The position numbers were made by a program, and so were the translations under genes. The notes beneath the pieces are model-generated. The model made no database searches and had not been told where the DNA came from. It worked only from the letters and a program-made list of their open reading frames with translations. Shown in pieces: positions 7,073-14,436 of a stretch of 14,792 nt of DNA (the stretch's first letter is position 1; each line of letters starts with the position of its first letter). The DNA is taken from contig DATCLA010000214.1 in assembly GCA_036564195.1 (NCBI GenBank), forward strand, positions 1-14,792. The letters run 5' to 3'. This DNA comes from DATCLA01 sp036564195. GTDB lineage: Bacteria > Bacillota > UBA4882 > UBA8346.

Positions 7073-7960
7073 TCAACCATGGGAAAAGGTCTCCAGAGGC
7101 TGATCATAAAGCTTTTCAGATAATTCAAGATCTTTGCCGGGAATACCGCATGCATCGGCCCGGCAGTGGCGACAATGCTGGAATACAGGCAAAAACTTCC
7201 CGGCTGCTTCCCGTACCCGACCTAATTCATAACAATCAGGTTGCTGATAAGCGGCAAACTCCTGTTGCGGAATAAGCGGAATAATATTGATCAATGAAGC
7301 GCCGCAATCAGCGGTGACTTCAGCTATATGCCCAATATGATGGTCATTCACGCCGGGAATAAGTACCGTATTGATTTTAACCACCGCTCCCTGTGAAACA
7401 ATTTCCCGGATACCGGCTAATTGAGCTGCGATCAGGAACCTTGCCGCATACTCCCCGGTTAAGTATTGCCCCTGATATTGGATATGGGAGCAAATCTTTT
7501 GCAATACCTTATAATCAACCGCATTCACCGTTACCGTAACTGTCTTCACTCCGGCGGCAATAACCCGCTGGGCTTTTTCCGCTAATAATAAACCATTAGT
7601 ACTTAAACAATTAATCAATTGTGGGAATCTCCGGTGGATCAATTCAAAGGTTTGTAAGGCATGATCAGTCGCTAAGCTATCACCCGGTCCCGCAATCCCG
7701 GCAACTGTTAATTCCGGGCACATCTCTAAGGCCTTTGAAACAAGAGCTACCGCCGCCTCCGGAGTTAATAACATCCGGCTTACGCCCGGCCTTTGTTCCC
7801 ATTTATTAAAACCCCGTTTACAAAAGCGGCATTGAATATTACAAGCCGGACAAACCGGGAGATGAATCCGACCGCACTGCAGATTCGCCTCACCGTTAAA
7901 GCAGGGATGCCGTTTGAGTAGATGACCGAATTGCTCCTCGTTAACCGGTTGCTGAAGCAT
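7073..7960 (-). CDS. nifB: NifB, radical-SAM nitrogenase cofactor-core synthase (no NifX domain)
   Basis: NifB joins two [4Fe-4S] clusters and inserts a carbide to build the Fe8S9C core (NifB-co) of nitrogenase cofactors. Here 295 aa carry the family marks: RHPCF, PACNIQCRFCKRG (radical-SAM cysteines C40, C44, C47), AGIAGPGD, CLSTNGLLL, VTVTVNAVD, INTVLIPGVNDHH and the C-terminal CRHCRADACG. The length equals the stand-alone radical-SAM domain seen in archaeal NifB. The NifX-like tail common in bacteria is absent and may be supplied by the separate small gene at 8577-8903. The second of two close ATGs is chosen (7960, 7 nt after GGGAGG); the ATG at 7966 is too near that site. It is the first large gene of the operon, which implies that the D/K component uses an NifB-co-derived cofactor. 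Confidence 0.95.
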   Translation of the reverse strand: MLQQPVNEEQFGHLLKRHPCFNGEANLQCGRIHLPVCPACNIQCRFCKRGFNKWEQRPGVSRMLLTPEAAVALVSKALEMCPELTVAGIAGPGDSLATDHALQTFELIHRRFPQLINCLSTNGLLLAEKAQRVIAAGVKTVTVTVNAVDYKVLQKICSHIQYQGQYLTGEYAARFLIAAQLAGIREIVSQGAVVKINTVLIPGVNDHHIGHIAEVTADCGASLINIIPLIPQQEFAAYQQPDCYELGRVREAAGKFLPVFQHCRHCRADACGIPGKDLELSEKLYDQPLETFSHG

Positions 7961-7990
7961 TTTCATTCCTCCCTTTTTCTATTTGACAGC

Positions 7991-8047
7991 TCATTGGAAG
8001 GCGGCATTATTAAATAAATAGCAGGGTTGATCCACAAACTTACTCAA
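7991..8047 (-). CDS. Possible 18-aa leader peptide (uORF2) just before nifB
   Basis: A near-ideal ribosome-binding site (GGAGGTGAT) is followed 7 nt later by TTG and a short frame, MSKFVDQPCYLFNNAAFQ, ending 30 nt before the nifB start. It holds one cysteine codon. No family is recognised. It lies downstream of the terminator-like hairpin, so it would be read only on transcripts that pass it. It could couple translation into nifB or sense a metabolite, or it may be fortuitous; such a strong site with no other start to serve argues for real translation. Confidence 0.4.
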   Translation of the reverse strand: MSKFVDQPCYLFNNAAFQ

Positions 8048-8068
8048 TCCGGTAATCACCTCCATATT

Positions 8069-8122
8069 AAAACATGAAGACCGAGTTATCTTTGAAAGTC
8101 AAAAAAGATAACTCGGTCTCCA
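8069..8122 (-). terminator. Terminator-like hairpin in the nifB leader (possible attenuator)
   Basis: Arms at 8104-8119 and 8078-8093 pair perfectly over 16 bp (AGACCGAGTTATCTTT with its complement). With three more pairs (one G-U) the stem is 19 bp. The loop is 10 nt. It is followed by TGTTTT, a weak U-tract. A smaller hairpin, CCAG-AAGCA-CTGG at 8120-8132, shares its 5' base and could compete with it. Its place between promoter and nifB, after one small ORF and before another, suggests attenuation. Confidence 0.6.
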
Positions 8123-8195
8123 GTGCTTCTGGTCAACCTGATTCTTGTATGAATTCAGTGCTTACCCCTTTGTTACAATCGTAATCGTATCAGAC

Positions 8196-8258
8196 TTAGG
8201 ATAAATCATAAATTTTTTTATGTCGGCTGTAATTCAGGTTTCTGGCAATTCTCGACAT
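8196..8258 (-). CDS. Possible 20-aa leader peptide (uORF1)
   Basis: GGAG lies 8 nt before an ATG that opens a 20-codon frame beginning MSRIARNLNY and ending KIYDLS, with a TAA stop. It is the first open frame after the nifB promoter (about 65 nt from the expected transcript start) and lies upstream of the terminator-like hairpin. It is basic, with Arg, Lys and His and no Cys. I do not recognise a family with certainty. The good ribosome-binding site, the ATG and the position in a long leader support a translated regulatory peptide; its mechanism is unknown. Confidence 0.5.
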   Translation of the reverse strand: MSRIARNLNYSRHKKIYDLS

Positions 8259-8329
8259 TTCAATTTCTCCAAATCATCAAAGTCTAATTACTTGTATTCC
8301 TATTGATTTACTAAGGTTTGTTAATACTT

Positions 8330-8358
8330 ATATTACAACCCTTTCACCCATTTGTCAA
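8330..8358 (-). promoter_or_regulatory. Sigma-A type promoter of the nifB operon
   Basis: TTGACA (8353-8358), a 17-nt spacer and TAATAT (8330-8335) form a near-consensus promoter pointing at uORF1 and nifB. Transcription should begin near 8323, giving a leader of about 360 nt. There is no -24/-12 sigma-54 element as in many nif operons. An imperfect palindrome (GGTTTGTTAATA CTTA TATTACAACC on the plus strand, 8315-8340) covers the -10 box and could be a repressor site. Confidence 0.85.
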
Positions 8359-8576
8359 GATTTTCTTTTCGGATCAATCTTAACCTTTACATGATGGAAT
8401 TAAACGGAAGTTCAACAGAATTCATTGGCGAAATAGGGCCTGGAAGAATTAAAGTCGGAAGGTAAATGTAAGCAAATTTTTCCGGAATCCGGAGCTATTC
8501 TTGGAGGACTAACCGATGAAACCTCAGCAGAACATTAGCAAAGAAAACGAAACCGTTGGAGATCGCTAAATGGGGT
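8359..8576. other. Intergenic stretch between NifX-like gene and nifB promoter
   Basis: No convincing gene or terminator is seen. On the plus strand a short open stretch at 8437-8538 reads GLEELKSEGKCKQIFPESGA and continues ILGGLTDETSAEH, then stops. The composition looks protein-like but there is no start codon or ribosome-binding site, so it could be a gene remnant. With no terminator found after the NifX-like gene, read-through into the nifB operon is possible. Confidence 0.3.
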
Positions 8577-8903
8577 TTACCACAACTTCGTTATTTGTTT
8601 TAATGCCTCCTCTATAAAATCCGGTATGACTATAGCTTTAATACCATGTTCACTTAAATAACGCTCCGCTCCCGGGCCGATTCTGGCCACCAATACTGCT
8701 TGGCAGTCGGCAAGCAGTTCCACGGTTTTTAAATGCTTGTTTTCATCCGTCCCTTCTAAATTACAAGAAGGTGTATTTTGGCGTAATTCCAAAAACCGAT
8801 ATTCCGATCCATTAATATCAAAAACAAGAAATTGTTTGGCCCTTCCAAAATGATCGTTGACATATTTACCGTCGGTACTGGCAACCGCTACCCGCAAAAA
8901 CAC
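8577..8903 (-). CDS. Stand-alone NifX/NifB-C-terminal domain protein (Fe-Mo cofactor-binding family)
   Basis: This 108-aa protein has the fold-family marks of NifX, NafY and the NifB C-terminal domain: RVAVASTDGKYVNDHFGRAKQFLVFDI at the start, then CQAVLVARIGPGAERYLSEHGIKAIVIPDFIEEAL. H18 in the HFG motif matches the histidine used for cofactor binding in relatives. Family members bind or carry NifB-co and FeMo-co. The GTG start has GGGGAGG 7 nt upstream. The gene reads toward nifB, 616 nt away, and nifB here lacks this domain, so it probably acts as the cofactor carrier for the D/K-like enzyme (inference). Similar small proteins of unknown role also occur in anaerobes without nitrogenase. 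Confidence 0.88.
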   Translation of the reverse strand: MFLRVAVASTDGKYVNDHFGRAKQFLVFDINGSEYRFLELRQNTPSCNLEGTDENKHLKTVELLADCQAVLVARIGPGAERYLSEHGIKAIVIPDFIEEALKQITKLW

Positions 8904-9334
8904 AAAACCGCCTCCCCTTATTCAAATATCTTCTAAGTCAGTAATCTAAAATATCCATAAGTATAAGCTTATTTTAAATCATTCAAATCACCCATGGCTA
9001 CTCAAAAAATAGGTTATTAGCCCCTGGAATTCCTATTCGATCTCTAAATTAAGCCAAAGCCAACGTTTTGCAGCTATTTTAAAGCAATACGGTATTGTAC
9101 CAAGGAGATTCCATCGTCCCGCCGAAACGTCCCTAACCTAAGTCGGCCAAAGCGGAGATCATCTCGATCCTTAGCTATTTTCAGAAAAGTATTTTGTGGT
9201 TTTGACTTTAAGCTTATCATTATTTTCAACCCAATCGGAACTATGAAAGCTGAAGCAGAAATATCGGGCAAGGAAGGTAACATGCCTAGACATAATTTAA
9301 CCTTTACCTTGCCCAGGTTTTAAATTAAAGCCGA
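8904..9334. other. 431-nt intergenic region between metC and the NifX-like gene
   Basis: It holds a strong imperfect hairpin just after metC (listed separately) and an A+T-rich stretch before the NifX-like gene in which I find no consensus promoter. A 69-codon frame at 9074-9283 (minus) is open but starts at TTG or ATG codons without a clear ribosome-binding site. Its Arg-rich C-terminus (FGRLRLGTFRRDDG) resembles no family I know, and I do not call it a gene. The GC-richer block 9100-9170 could be part of a dispersed repeat; that cannot be tested from one window. Confidence 0.3.
9266..9314 (-). terminator. Hairpin downstream of metC (possible terminator or mRNA 3'-end stabiliser)
   Basis: GGGCAAGG (9307-9314 as read on the minus strand) pairs with CCTTGCCC (9266-9273). 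After a 2-nt bulge, about five more pairs follow. It lies 20 nt after the metC stop. No U-tract follows on the minus strand, so a factor-independent terminator is uncertain. Confidence 0.4.
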
Positions 9335-10459
9335 TTATTGGTTTAAATCATCAATTAAATCCTCCGGCTCTTCTAAACCCACCGATAGCCGGATGAGATT
9401 ATCGGTAATGCCCAACCTATCCCGTTCATTTGCCGGAATCGCCGCGTGGGACATCCGAACTGGGTAAGAGAGAATGGATTCTACTCCACCCAAACTGACC
9501 GCCACCGACCACAGTTTAACTTTATCCATAATCCGGCGGGCCCTTTCCTTCGTATCGGTTTTGAATGATAAGACCGCTCCAAACCCGGAAGCCTGAAACT
9601 TATGGATATTGTAACCCGGATGGTCCGGAAGTCCGGGGTAATAAACATCAGTCACCCATGACTGCCCTTTTAACCATGCGGCAATCTCCAATGCGGATTG
9701 CTGTTGTAGTTCCATTCTGGCTCGGAGTGTTTTGATCCCCCGCAGTAATAACCAGCAGTCATGAGGCCCTAGAATGGCGCCGAAGCCATTTTGTACAAAG
9801 TTGATCTTGGCGGCCAGTTCCTTTGATTTGGTAATCACCGCTCCGCCGATCACATCGCTATGTCCTCCCAAAAACTTGGTGGCGCTGTGAATTACCAGAT
9901 CCACCCCCAAATCGAGCGGACGTTGGAAATAGGGGGACATAAAGGTATTGTCAATCATCGTAATCAAATGATACCGCTTGGCGATTTGCACCGCTCCGGC
10001 AATATCGGTAATTTTCAGTAGCGGATTGGATGGGGTCTCCAAAAATAACACCTTGGTGTTGAGCTGGATTGCTTGTTCGATATTTTCCAACCGGGTCATA
10101 TCCACAAAAGTTGTTTTGATGCCGAATTTATTAAAAAAACTGCTTAAAATCCGGTAGGATCCTCCATAAATGTCCTCGGTGGCCACGATGTGATCGCCTT
10201 GTTCCAGGATTGACAGAGCCGAAGAGATGGCTGCCATTCCTGAGGCAAAGGCACAAGCGTTCGTCCCGTTTTCCAAAGCTGCCAGCACTTTTTCCAAAGC
10301 CTCCCGGGTCGGATTCCCGGAACGGGAGTATTCGTACTTACCCGGATGATCAATATCATGCTGATGATAGGTGGAGGCCTGATAAATCGGAATGCTTAAA
10401 GCACCGGTATGCGGGTCAAGTTCATTTCCATTGTGTAAAATCATAGTTCCATATTTCAT
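9335..10459 (-). CDS. metC: Cystathionine beta-lyase
   Basis: This PLP enzyme (374 aa) splits cystathionine to homocysteine, pyruvate and ammonia. It belongs to the Cys/Met-metabolism family: YEYSRSGNPTR, FASGMAAIS, EDIYGGSYR, ETPSNPL, IDNTF, the PLP lysine K195 in HSATKFLGGHSD and SLGGVESILSYP. HQHDIDHPGKYEYSRSGNPTR and SVGLEEPEDLIDDL resemble Bacillus subtilis MetC more than MetI. The ATG follows AAAGGAG by 8 nt, and that site sits in the end of metI, 4 nt upstream. The pair matches the metI-metC order of Bacillus and shares the SAM riboswitch. A cystathionine gamma-lyase activity cannot be excluded from sequence alone. Confidence 0.88.
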   Translation of the reverse strand: MKYGTMILHNGNELDPHTGALSIPIYQASTYHQHDIDHPGKYEYSRSGNPTREALEKVLAALENGTNACAFASGMAAISSALSILEQGDHIVATEDIYGGSYRILSSFFNKFGIKTTFVDMTRLENIEQAIQLNTKVLFLETPSNPLLKITDIAGAVQIAKRYHLITMIDNTFMSPYFQRPLDLGVDLVIHSATKFLGGHSDVIGGAVITKSKELAAKINFVQNGFGAILGPHDCWLLLRGIKTLRARMELQQQSALEIAAWLKGQSWVTDVYYPGLPDHPGYNIHKFQASGFGAVLSFKTDTKERARRIMDKVKLWSVAVSLGGVESILSYPVRMSHAAIPANERDRLGITDNLIRLSVGLEEPEDLIDDLNQ

Positions 10460-10463
10460 CAGT

Positions 10464-11609
10464 CTACTCCTTTCCTTCGATGGCTTGTTCCAAGTCCTGA
10501 ATCAAGTCGTTCACATCTTCAATCCCCACGGATAATCTGATCAAATCTTCCGTTACACCAATCCGTTCCCGTATTTCCGGAGGAATATCGCCATGGGTTT
10601 GTTTGACCGGATAGGTAATGAGTGTCTCCACTCCGCCCAAGCTTTCGGCATAAGTAATGACTTTTACATTATTAATAATCTGTGTAACCAGATTCGCATT
10701 TTGTACCCGAAATGAGAGCATTGCCCCAAAGCCGCGGCTTTGCTTGCTATGGATTTCAAAACCCGGATGCTCCGGAAGTCCCGGGTAATAAACCTTTTTC
10801 ACTTTTGGATTACGGGTTAACCAGGCGGCAATCTTCCCGGCGTTCTCCTGTTGTTTTTCAATTCGCAAAGAGAGGGTTTTAATCCCCCGCAGCATCAGCC
10901 AACTGTCCTGCGGTCCTAAAATTGCTCCCGTCGAGTTCTGGATAAAGCCAATTTTTTCACTCAATTCGGGCGAACCTGTGACCACAATTCCCGATAACAC
11001 ATCATTATGTCCGCCCAAATACTTGGTCCCGCTATGGATCACGATATCCGCTCCCAGTTCCAAGGGGCGCTGCAGGTAAGGAGTCATGAAGGTATTGTCA
11101 ACAATGGTTAAAATGCCCTGGGATTTAGCAAGAGATACTATTTCAGACAAGTCGGTAATTTTCATCAACGGATTGGTTGGGGTTTCAATAAAGATCGCTT
11201 TGGTTTTACCCGGAATGATTCCCTTCTTGACTGCTACAGGCTCGGAAGTGTCAATATAGGTAGCAGTAAGTCCGAACTGCTTAAAGTTCTTTTCCAAAAC
11301 CCGGTAGGTTCCGCCATATAAATCATTAGAAACGATCAGGTGATCGCCGGAGGAAAATAACATCAGCATTGCCGTAATCGCCGCCATTCCTGAGGCAAAG
11401 GCATAACCCCGGTCGCCTTTTTCCAACTCCGCCATTACTTTCTCCAATACTTGCCGGGTCGGGTTAATGGTTCGCGAATAATCATAACCGGTGGAAACAC
11501 CTACCGCCGGGTGTCGGAAGGTGGCGGTTTGATGAATCGGGGTGCTGATGGCGCCGGTAGTCGGATCGCTACATAATCCGGCATGGGCTAAAACAGTCGC
11601 AATTCTCAT
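10464..11609 (-). CDS. metI: Cystathionine gamma-synthase / O-acetylhomoserine sulfhydrylase
   Basis: This PLP enzyme (381 aa) joins an activated homoserine to cysteine, and in Bacillus MetI also to sulfide, on the way to methionine. The segment FRHPAVGVSTGYDYSRTINPTRQ is close to B. subtilis MetI. Also visible are FASGMAAITAM, SNDLYGGTYR, ETPTNPLM, IVDNTF, K196 in HSGTKYLGGHND and ESLGGVETLITYP. The ATG follows AAGGAGG by 8 nt. It is the first gene after an SAM-I riboswitch, so it should be shut off when SAM is plentiful. If the neighbouring nitrogenase-like enzyme releases sulfide or methanethiol, this enzyme is a candidate to fix it (inference). Confidence 0.88.
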   Translation of the reverse strand: MRIATVLAHAGLCSDPTTGAISTPIHQTATFRHPAVGVSTGYDYSRTINPTRQVLEKVMAELEKGDRGYAFASGMAAITAMLMLFSSGDHLIVSNDLYGGTYRVLEKNFKQFGLTATYIDTSEPVAVKKGIIPGKTKAIFIETPTNPLMKITDLSEIVSLAKSQGILTIVDNTFMTPYLQRPLELGADIVIHSGTKYLGGHNDVLSGIVVTGSPELSEKIGFIQNSTGAILGPQDSWLMLRGIKTLSLRIEKQQENAGKIAAWLTRNPKVKKVYYPGLPEHPGFEIHSKQSRGFGAMLSFRVQNANLVTQIINNVKVITYAESLGGVETLITYPVKQTHGDIPPEIRERIGVTEDLIRLSVGIEDVNDLIQDLEQAIEGKE

Positions 11610-11639
11610 GGGATTTTCCTCCTTAGATTTTAATGATGG

Positions 11640-11667
11640 AAAAACCTCTTCCCCAGACGGAAAGAGG
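11640..11667 (-). terminator. Riboswitch expression-platform terminator
   Basis: CCTCTTTCC pairs with GGAAGAGG plus one flanking G over about 9 bp (one G-U), with a 5-nt loop and then TTTTT. The 5' arm can instead pair with GAGAGAGG at the 3' side of the aptamer P1 stem, giving the antiterminator expected when SAM is scarce. It ends about 30 nt before the metI start. Confidence 0.9.
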
Positions 11668-11690
11668 CTTTTAATATTTCCATAAAACCT

Positions 11691-11802
11691 CTCTCATCTT
11701 CCGGGTTTCCCCGCCGGAATTGGCACCTTAATCACGGTAATTAACCGTAAACCGGTTGCCGAAGGATCATCGGGCCGTTCCCTTCCCTTCTCTGGATAAG
11801 AG
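11691..11802 (-). ncRNA. SAM-I (S-box) riboswitch aptamer
   Basis: The leader has the S-box core in order: CTCTTATCCAGAGAAGGG, then GGCCCGATGATCC, CGGCAACC, AAGGTGCCAATTCC and AGATGAGAG. P1 is 8 bp (11795-11802 with 11691-11698, one G-U). It binds S-adenosylmethionine; the bound form keeps the antiterminator strand in P1, allows the terminator and stops metI-metC transcription. The position, 12-15 nt after the predicted transcript start, is normal. Confidence 0.96.
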
Positions 11803-11819
11803 TGATGAAGATCAATCTA

Positions 11820-11848
11820 ATTATAAGTAATTCAATTAAATTAGTCAA
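11820..11848 (-). promoter_or_regulatory. Sigma-A type promoter of the metI-metC operon
   Basis: TTGACT (11843-11848), a 17-nt spacer and TATAAT (11820-11825) give a near-perfect promoter. The expected start near 11813 lies just before the SAM riboswitch. Confidence 0.9.
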
Positions 11849-12027
11849 CTATTTAATAATAAAAACTTCCCCCGAAAATTTTTTTGCAAATCCCCACTAT
11901 TTCCATTTCAATAATGGTGAAAATTTACAGAATCCACCGCAGTTTGATAGCAGGTTTCTTTTTACTGAAGGACTGCGGACTGTGGGAAGAGATCAAGCTT
12001 GCAGCGGACCTACCAAGTTTTTTACCG
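11849..12027. other. Intergenic stretch after copA
   Basis: No gene is seen. A hairpin with 7-bp arms (CCGCAGT at 11937-11943, ACTGCGG at 11972-11978) and a 28-nt loop lacks a following T-run, so no clear copA terminator is found. The part next to the metI promoter is very A+T-rich. Confidence 0.3.
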
Positions 12028-14436
12028 CTATTTGAAGCGTTTCAGGCTTAACGAGTTAGTCACCACCGATACCGAACTGAAAGCCATGGCCGCGCCGGCG
12101 ATGACCGGATTCAACATCCCCAAAGCCGCAAAGGGAATAGCGATGATGTTATAAAAGAAAGCCCAGAAAAGATTCTGTTTGATTTTGAGCATGGTTTTAC
12201 GGGATAACCGGATCGCCACGGGAATAGTCCGCAAATCGCCGCGCATTAGAGTGATATCGGCAGCTTCCATAGCAATATCCGTACCGGTTCCGATGGCCAT
12301 CCCGATATCGGCGGTAGCCAGAGCAGGCGCATCGTTAATGCCGTCGCCAACCATAGCCACAATTTTGCCGGCTTTCCTGAGTTTATCGACTTCTTCGGCT
12401 TTATGCTCCGGTAGCACTTCCGCCAAAACTGCAGTGATTCCCACTTTTTTCGCGATTGCTGCAGCCGTTCTCCGGTTGTCTCCAGTAATCATATAGACCT
12501 CAATACCAAGTTTTTGCAATTCCCGGATGGCTTCCGTCGAATGTTCCTTTACCACGTCGGCTACAGCGATTAGCGCCTCCAGTTGATGATTAACGGCCAT
12601 AAACATAACCGTTTTGCCGTCATCTTCAAGATGCGCGGCAGTCTCTTCACTGGATTCGAAGTTAATTGCCTGATCCAACATTAGTTTACGGGTGCCGATG
12701 AGAATTTCCTTACTTTCATACCCTGCTTGGACTCCCTGGCCGGGTATAGCCAAAAATTGAGTAACTTCCGGAATATCATCGAATACTTTTTTGGCGTGAT
12801 TAAAAATAGCCACGCCCAACGGATGTTCCGACTTCTTCTCAGCAATAGCGGCCAATTTCAACAATTCCTGTTTTGAAAAATCACCCAGGGGCACTATATC
12901 AGTTACTTCCGGTTCGCCTTTGGTGATCGTCCCGGTCTTATCAAGTACCACTGCATTGATCTGATACGCTTTCTCAAGGTGTTCGCCGCTTTTGATTAAG
13001 ATACCGTTCTCAGCACCCTTACCCGTACCCACCATGATAGCTGTTGGAGTGGCCAGGCCTAAAGCGCAGGGACAGGCAATCACTAACACTGCTACCGCAC
13101 TTACAATGCCCATTTTAAGGTTGTACTCCCCAAAAGTCCAAACCAGGAAAGTTGCCACGGCAATCCCTAAAACAATCGGCACAAACACTCCGGAAACTTG
13201 GTCAGCTATCTTTTGAATCGGCGCTTTGGAGTCTTGGGCATCCTCCACCATTTTAATGATCTGCGCTAAAACAGTATCCTTGCCGATTTTGGTAGCCTCG
13301 AATTTGAAAGCGCCAAACTTATTAATGGTTGCTCCAATGACTGTATCTCCGGTTTTCTTCTCCACCGGCAGGCTTTCTCCGGTCAACATCGACTCGTCAA
13401 CCGCTGAATTTCCCTCAATAATCCGCCCGTCCACCGGAATCTTTTCTCCGGGACGGACTACAATTACCTCTCCGACTTCCACTTCTTCAATCGGGATGTC
13501 AGTTTCGATACCATTTCGAATTACCCGGGCGGTTTTAGCCCGCAGTCCCATTAATTTTTTAATTGCTTCCGATGTTTTCCCTTTAGCTACCACCTCGAAA
13601 TATTTACCCAACAAAATCAAGGTAATAATGGTAGCCGCCGCTTCGAAATACAAATCCTTCATCATCGTTCCCGGCATCGGCTTTTGAAACAAAGCATTAT
13701 AAACACTATAAACATAAGCCGCCGTGGTTCCCATGGCAATCAATACGTCCATATTGGGGCTTTTAGCGCGCAGCGCATAATAAGCGTTTTTATAAAAACG
13801 GTAGCCAATGATGAATTGGACCGGGGTGGCCAGAACAATCTGAAAACGCCAATCATGTAAAAATGGAATATCGATACCAAGCAGGGTTAAAACCATGGCC
13901 AGAATCAACGGTGAACTTAAAACAGCGGCAATGGTTAACTCCCGCCGCAGCCGCTTCAGCTCTTTTTCCTGTTGTTCCTTTTCCAGATCGCGGCTAACCT
14001 CTGGCTCTTTTGCCGCTCCGTAACCTAAAGCAGCAATAGCCCCAATAATATCGGAAACTTTAAGCTTGGAGCGGTCAAACTCCACCGCGGCTTTTTCTGT
14101 GGCCAGATTCACCACGGCTTTGGTTATTCCCTCCATCTTAGCAAGTTTTTTTTCGATCCTGGCTGCACAGGCGGCACAGCTCATCCCGGTAATCTTTAGA
14201 GTCACTTTATCCCCGGATTGTACCGTCCGGGTGATGCCGTAACCCAGTTTTCGTACTGTCGCTTCAATTTGCGGCATCGTGGTCAATTCCGGATCATATT
14301 TCACCATTGCCTTTGCGGTAGCGAAATTGACCGTGGCTTGTTTGACCCCCGGAAGCTTCGCCAAGTTTTTCTCTATTTTCAGCGCACAGGCAGCGCAAGA
14401 CATACCTTCGATCCGAATGATCTCTTTTATATCCAT
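12028..14436 (-). CDS. copA: Copper-exporting P1B-type ATPase
   Basis: This membrane pump (802 aa) uses ATP to export Cu(I). Two N-terminal metal-binding domains each have GMSCAAC (CXXC at C14/C17 and C87/C90). Membrane segments follow from about residue 165. The actuator motif is TGES (352-355), the transport site CPC (455-457), the phosphorylation motif DKTGT (D499), the P1B motif HP (538-539) and GDGINDAP (697-704). FYNIIAIP and the MAFSSVSVV end fit the Cu(I) subclass. The ATG has AGGGGTGG upstream. It stands alone, with no CsoR, CopY or CopZ gene in view and no operator that I recognise. No functional link with the sulfur genes is evident beyond adjacency. Confidence 0.95.
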   Translation of the reverse strand: MDIKEIIRIEGMSCAACALKIEKNLAKLPGVKQATVNFATAKAMVKYDPELTTMPQIEATVRKLGYGITRTVQSGDKVTLKITGMSCAACAARIEKKLAKMEGITKAVVNLATEKAAVEFDRSKLKVSDIIGAIAALGYGAAKEPEVSRDLEKEQQEKELKRLRRELTIAAVLSSPLILAMVLTLLGIDIPFLHDWRFQIVLATPVQFIIGYRFYKNAYYALRAKSPNMDVLIAMGTTAAYVYSVYNALFQKPMPGTMMKDLYFEAAATIITLILLGKYFEVVAKGKTSEAIKKLMGLRAKTARVIRNGIETDIPIEEVEVGEVIVVRPGEKIPVDGRIIEGNSAVDESMLTGESLPVEKKTGDTVIGATINKFGAFKFEATKIGKDTVLAQIIKMVEDAQDSKAPIQKIADQVSGVFVPIVLGIAVATFLVWTFGEYNLKMGIVSAVAVLVIACPCALGLATPTAIMVGTGKGAENGILIKSGEHLEKAYQINAVVLDKTGTITKGEPEVTDIVPLGDFSKQELLKLAAIAEKKSEHPLGVAIFNHAKKVFDDIPEVTQFLAIPGQGVQAGYESKEILIGTRKLMLDQAINFESSEETAAHLEDDGKTVMFMAVNHQLEALIAVADVVKEHSTEAIRELQKLGIEVYMITGDNRRTAAAIAKKVGITAVLAEVLPEHKAEEVDKLRKAGKIVAMVGDGINDAPALATADIGMAIGTGTDIAMEAADITLMRGDLRTIPVAIRLSRKTMLKIKQNLFWAFFYNIIAIPFAALGMLNPVIAGAAMAFSSVSVVTNSLSLKRFK

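Noticed and set aside
2258..7960. A true nitrogen-fixing nif operon
   Set aside because: nifE, nifN, nifV and nitrogen-regulation genes are absent, key alpha-subunit residues (His442, His195, Gln191) are not conserved, and the neighbours are sulfur genes. Group IV nitrogenases without the usual residues exist, so N2 fixation is unlikely rather than impossible.
8390..8464. 24-codon plus-strand frame starting MMELNGSS
   Set aside because: It is short, lacks a good ribosome-binding site and promoter, and the coding-like stretch nearby is in another frame. It could be debris of an old gene.
8437..8538. Plus-strand stretch with protein-like composition (ESGAILGGLTDETSAE)
   Set aside because: No start codon or ribosome-binding site, stops on both sides, and no family recognised. 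It is kept only as a possible gene remnant in the intergenic entry.
9074..9283. 69-codon open frame between metC and the NifX-like gene
   Set aside because: There is no clear ribosome-binding site, no recognisable domain, and it runs into the hairpin region after metC. It is more likely a chance frame.
13226..13687. 153-codon plus-strand frame inside copA
   Set aside because: It is antisense to conserved ATPase motifs and its Ser/Thr/Pro/Ile-rich composition is that of a shadow frame.
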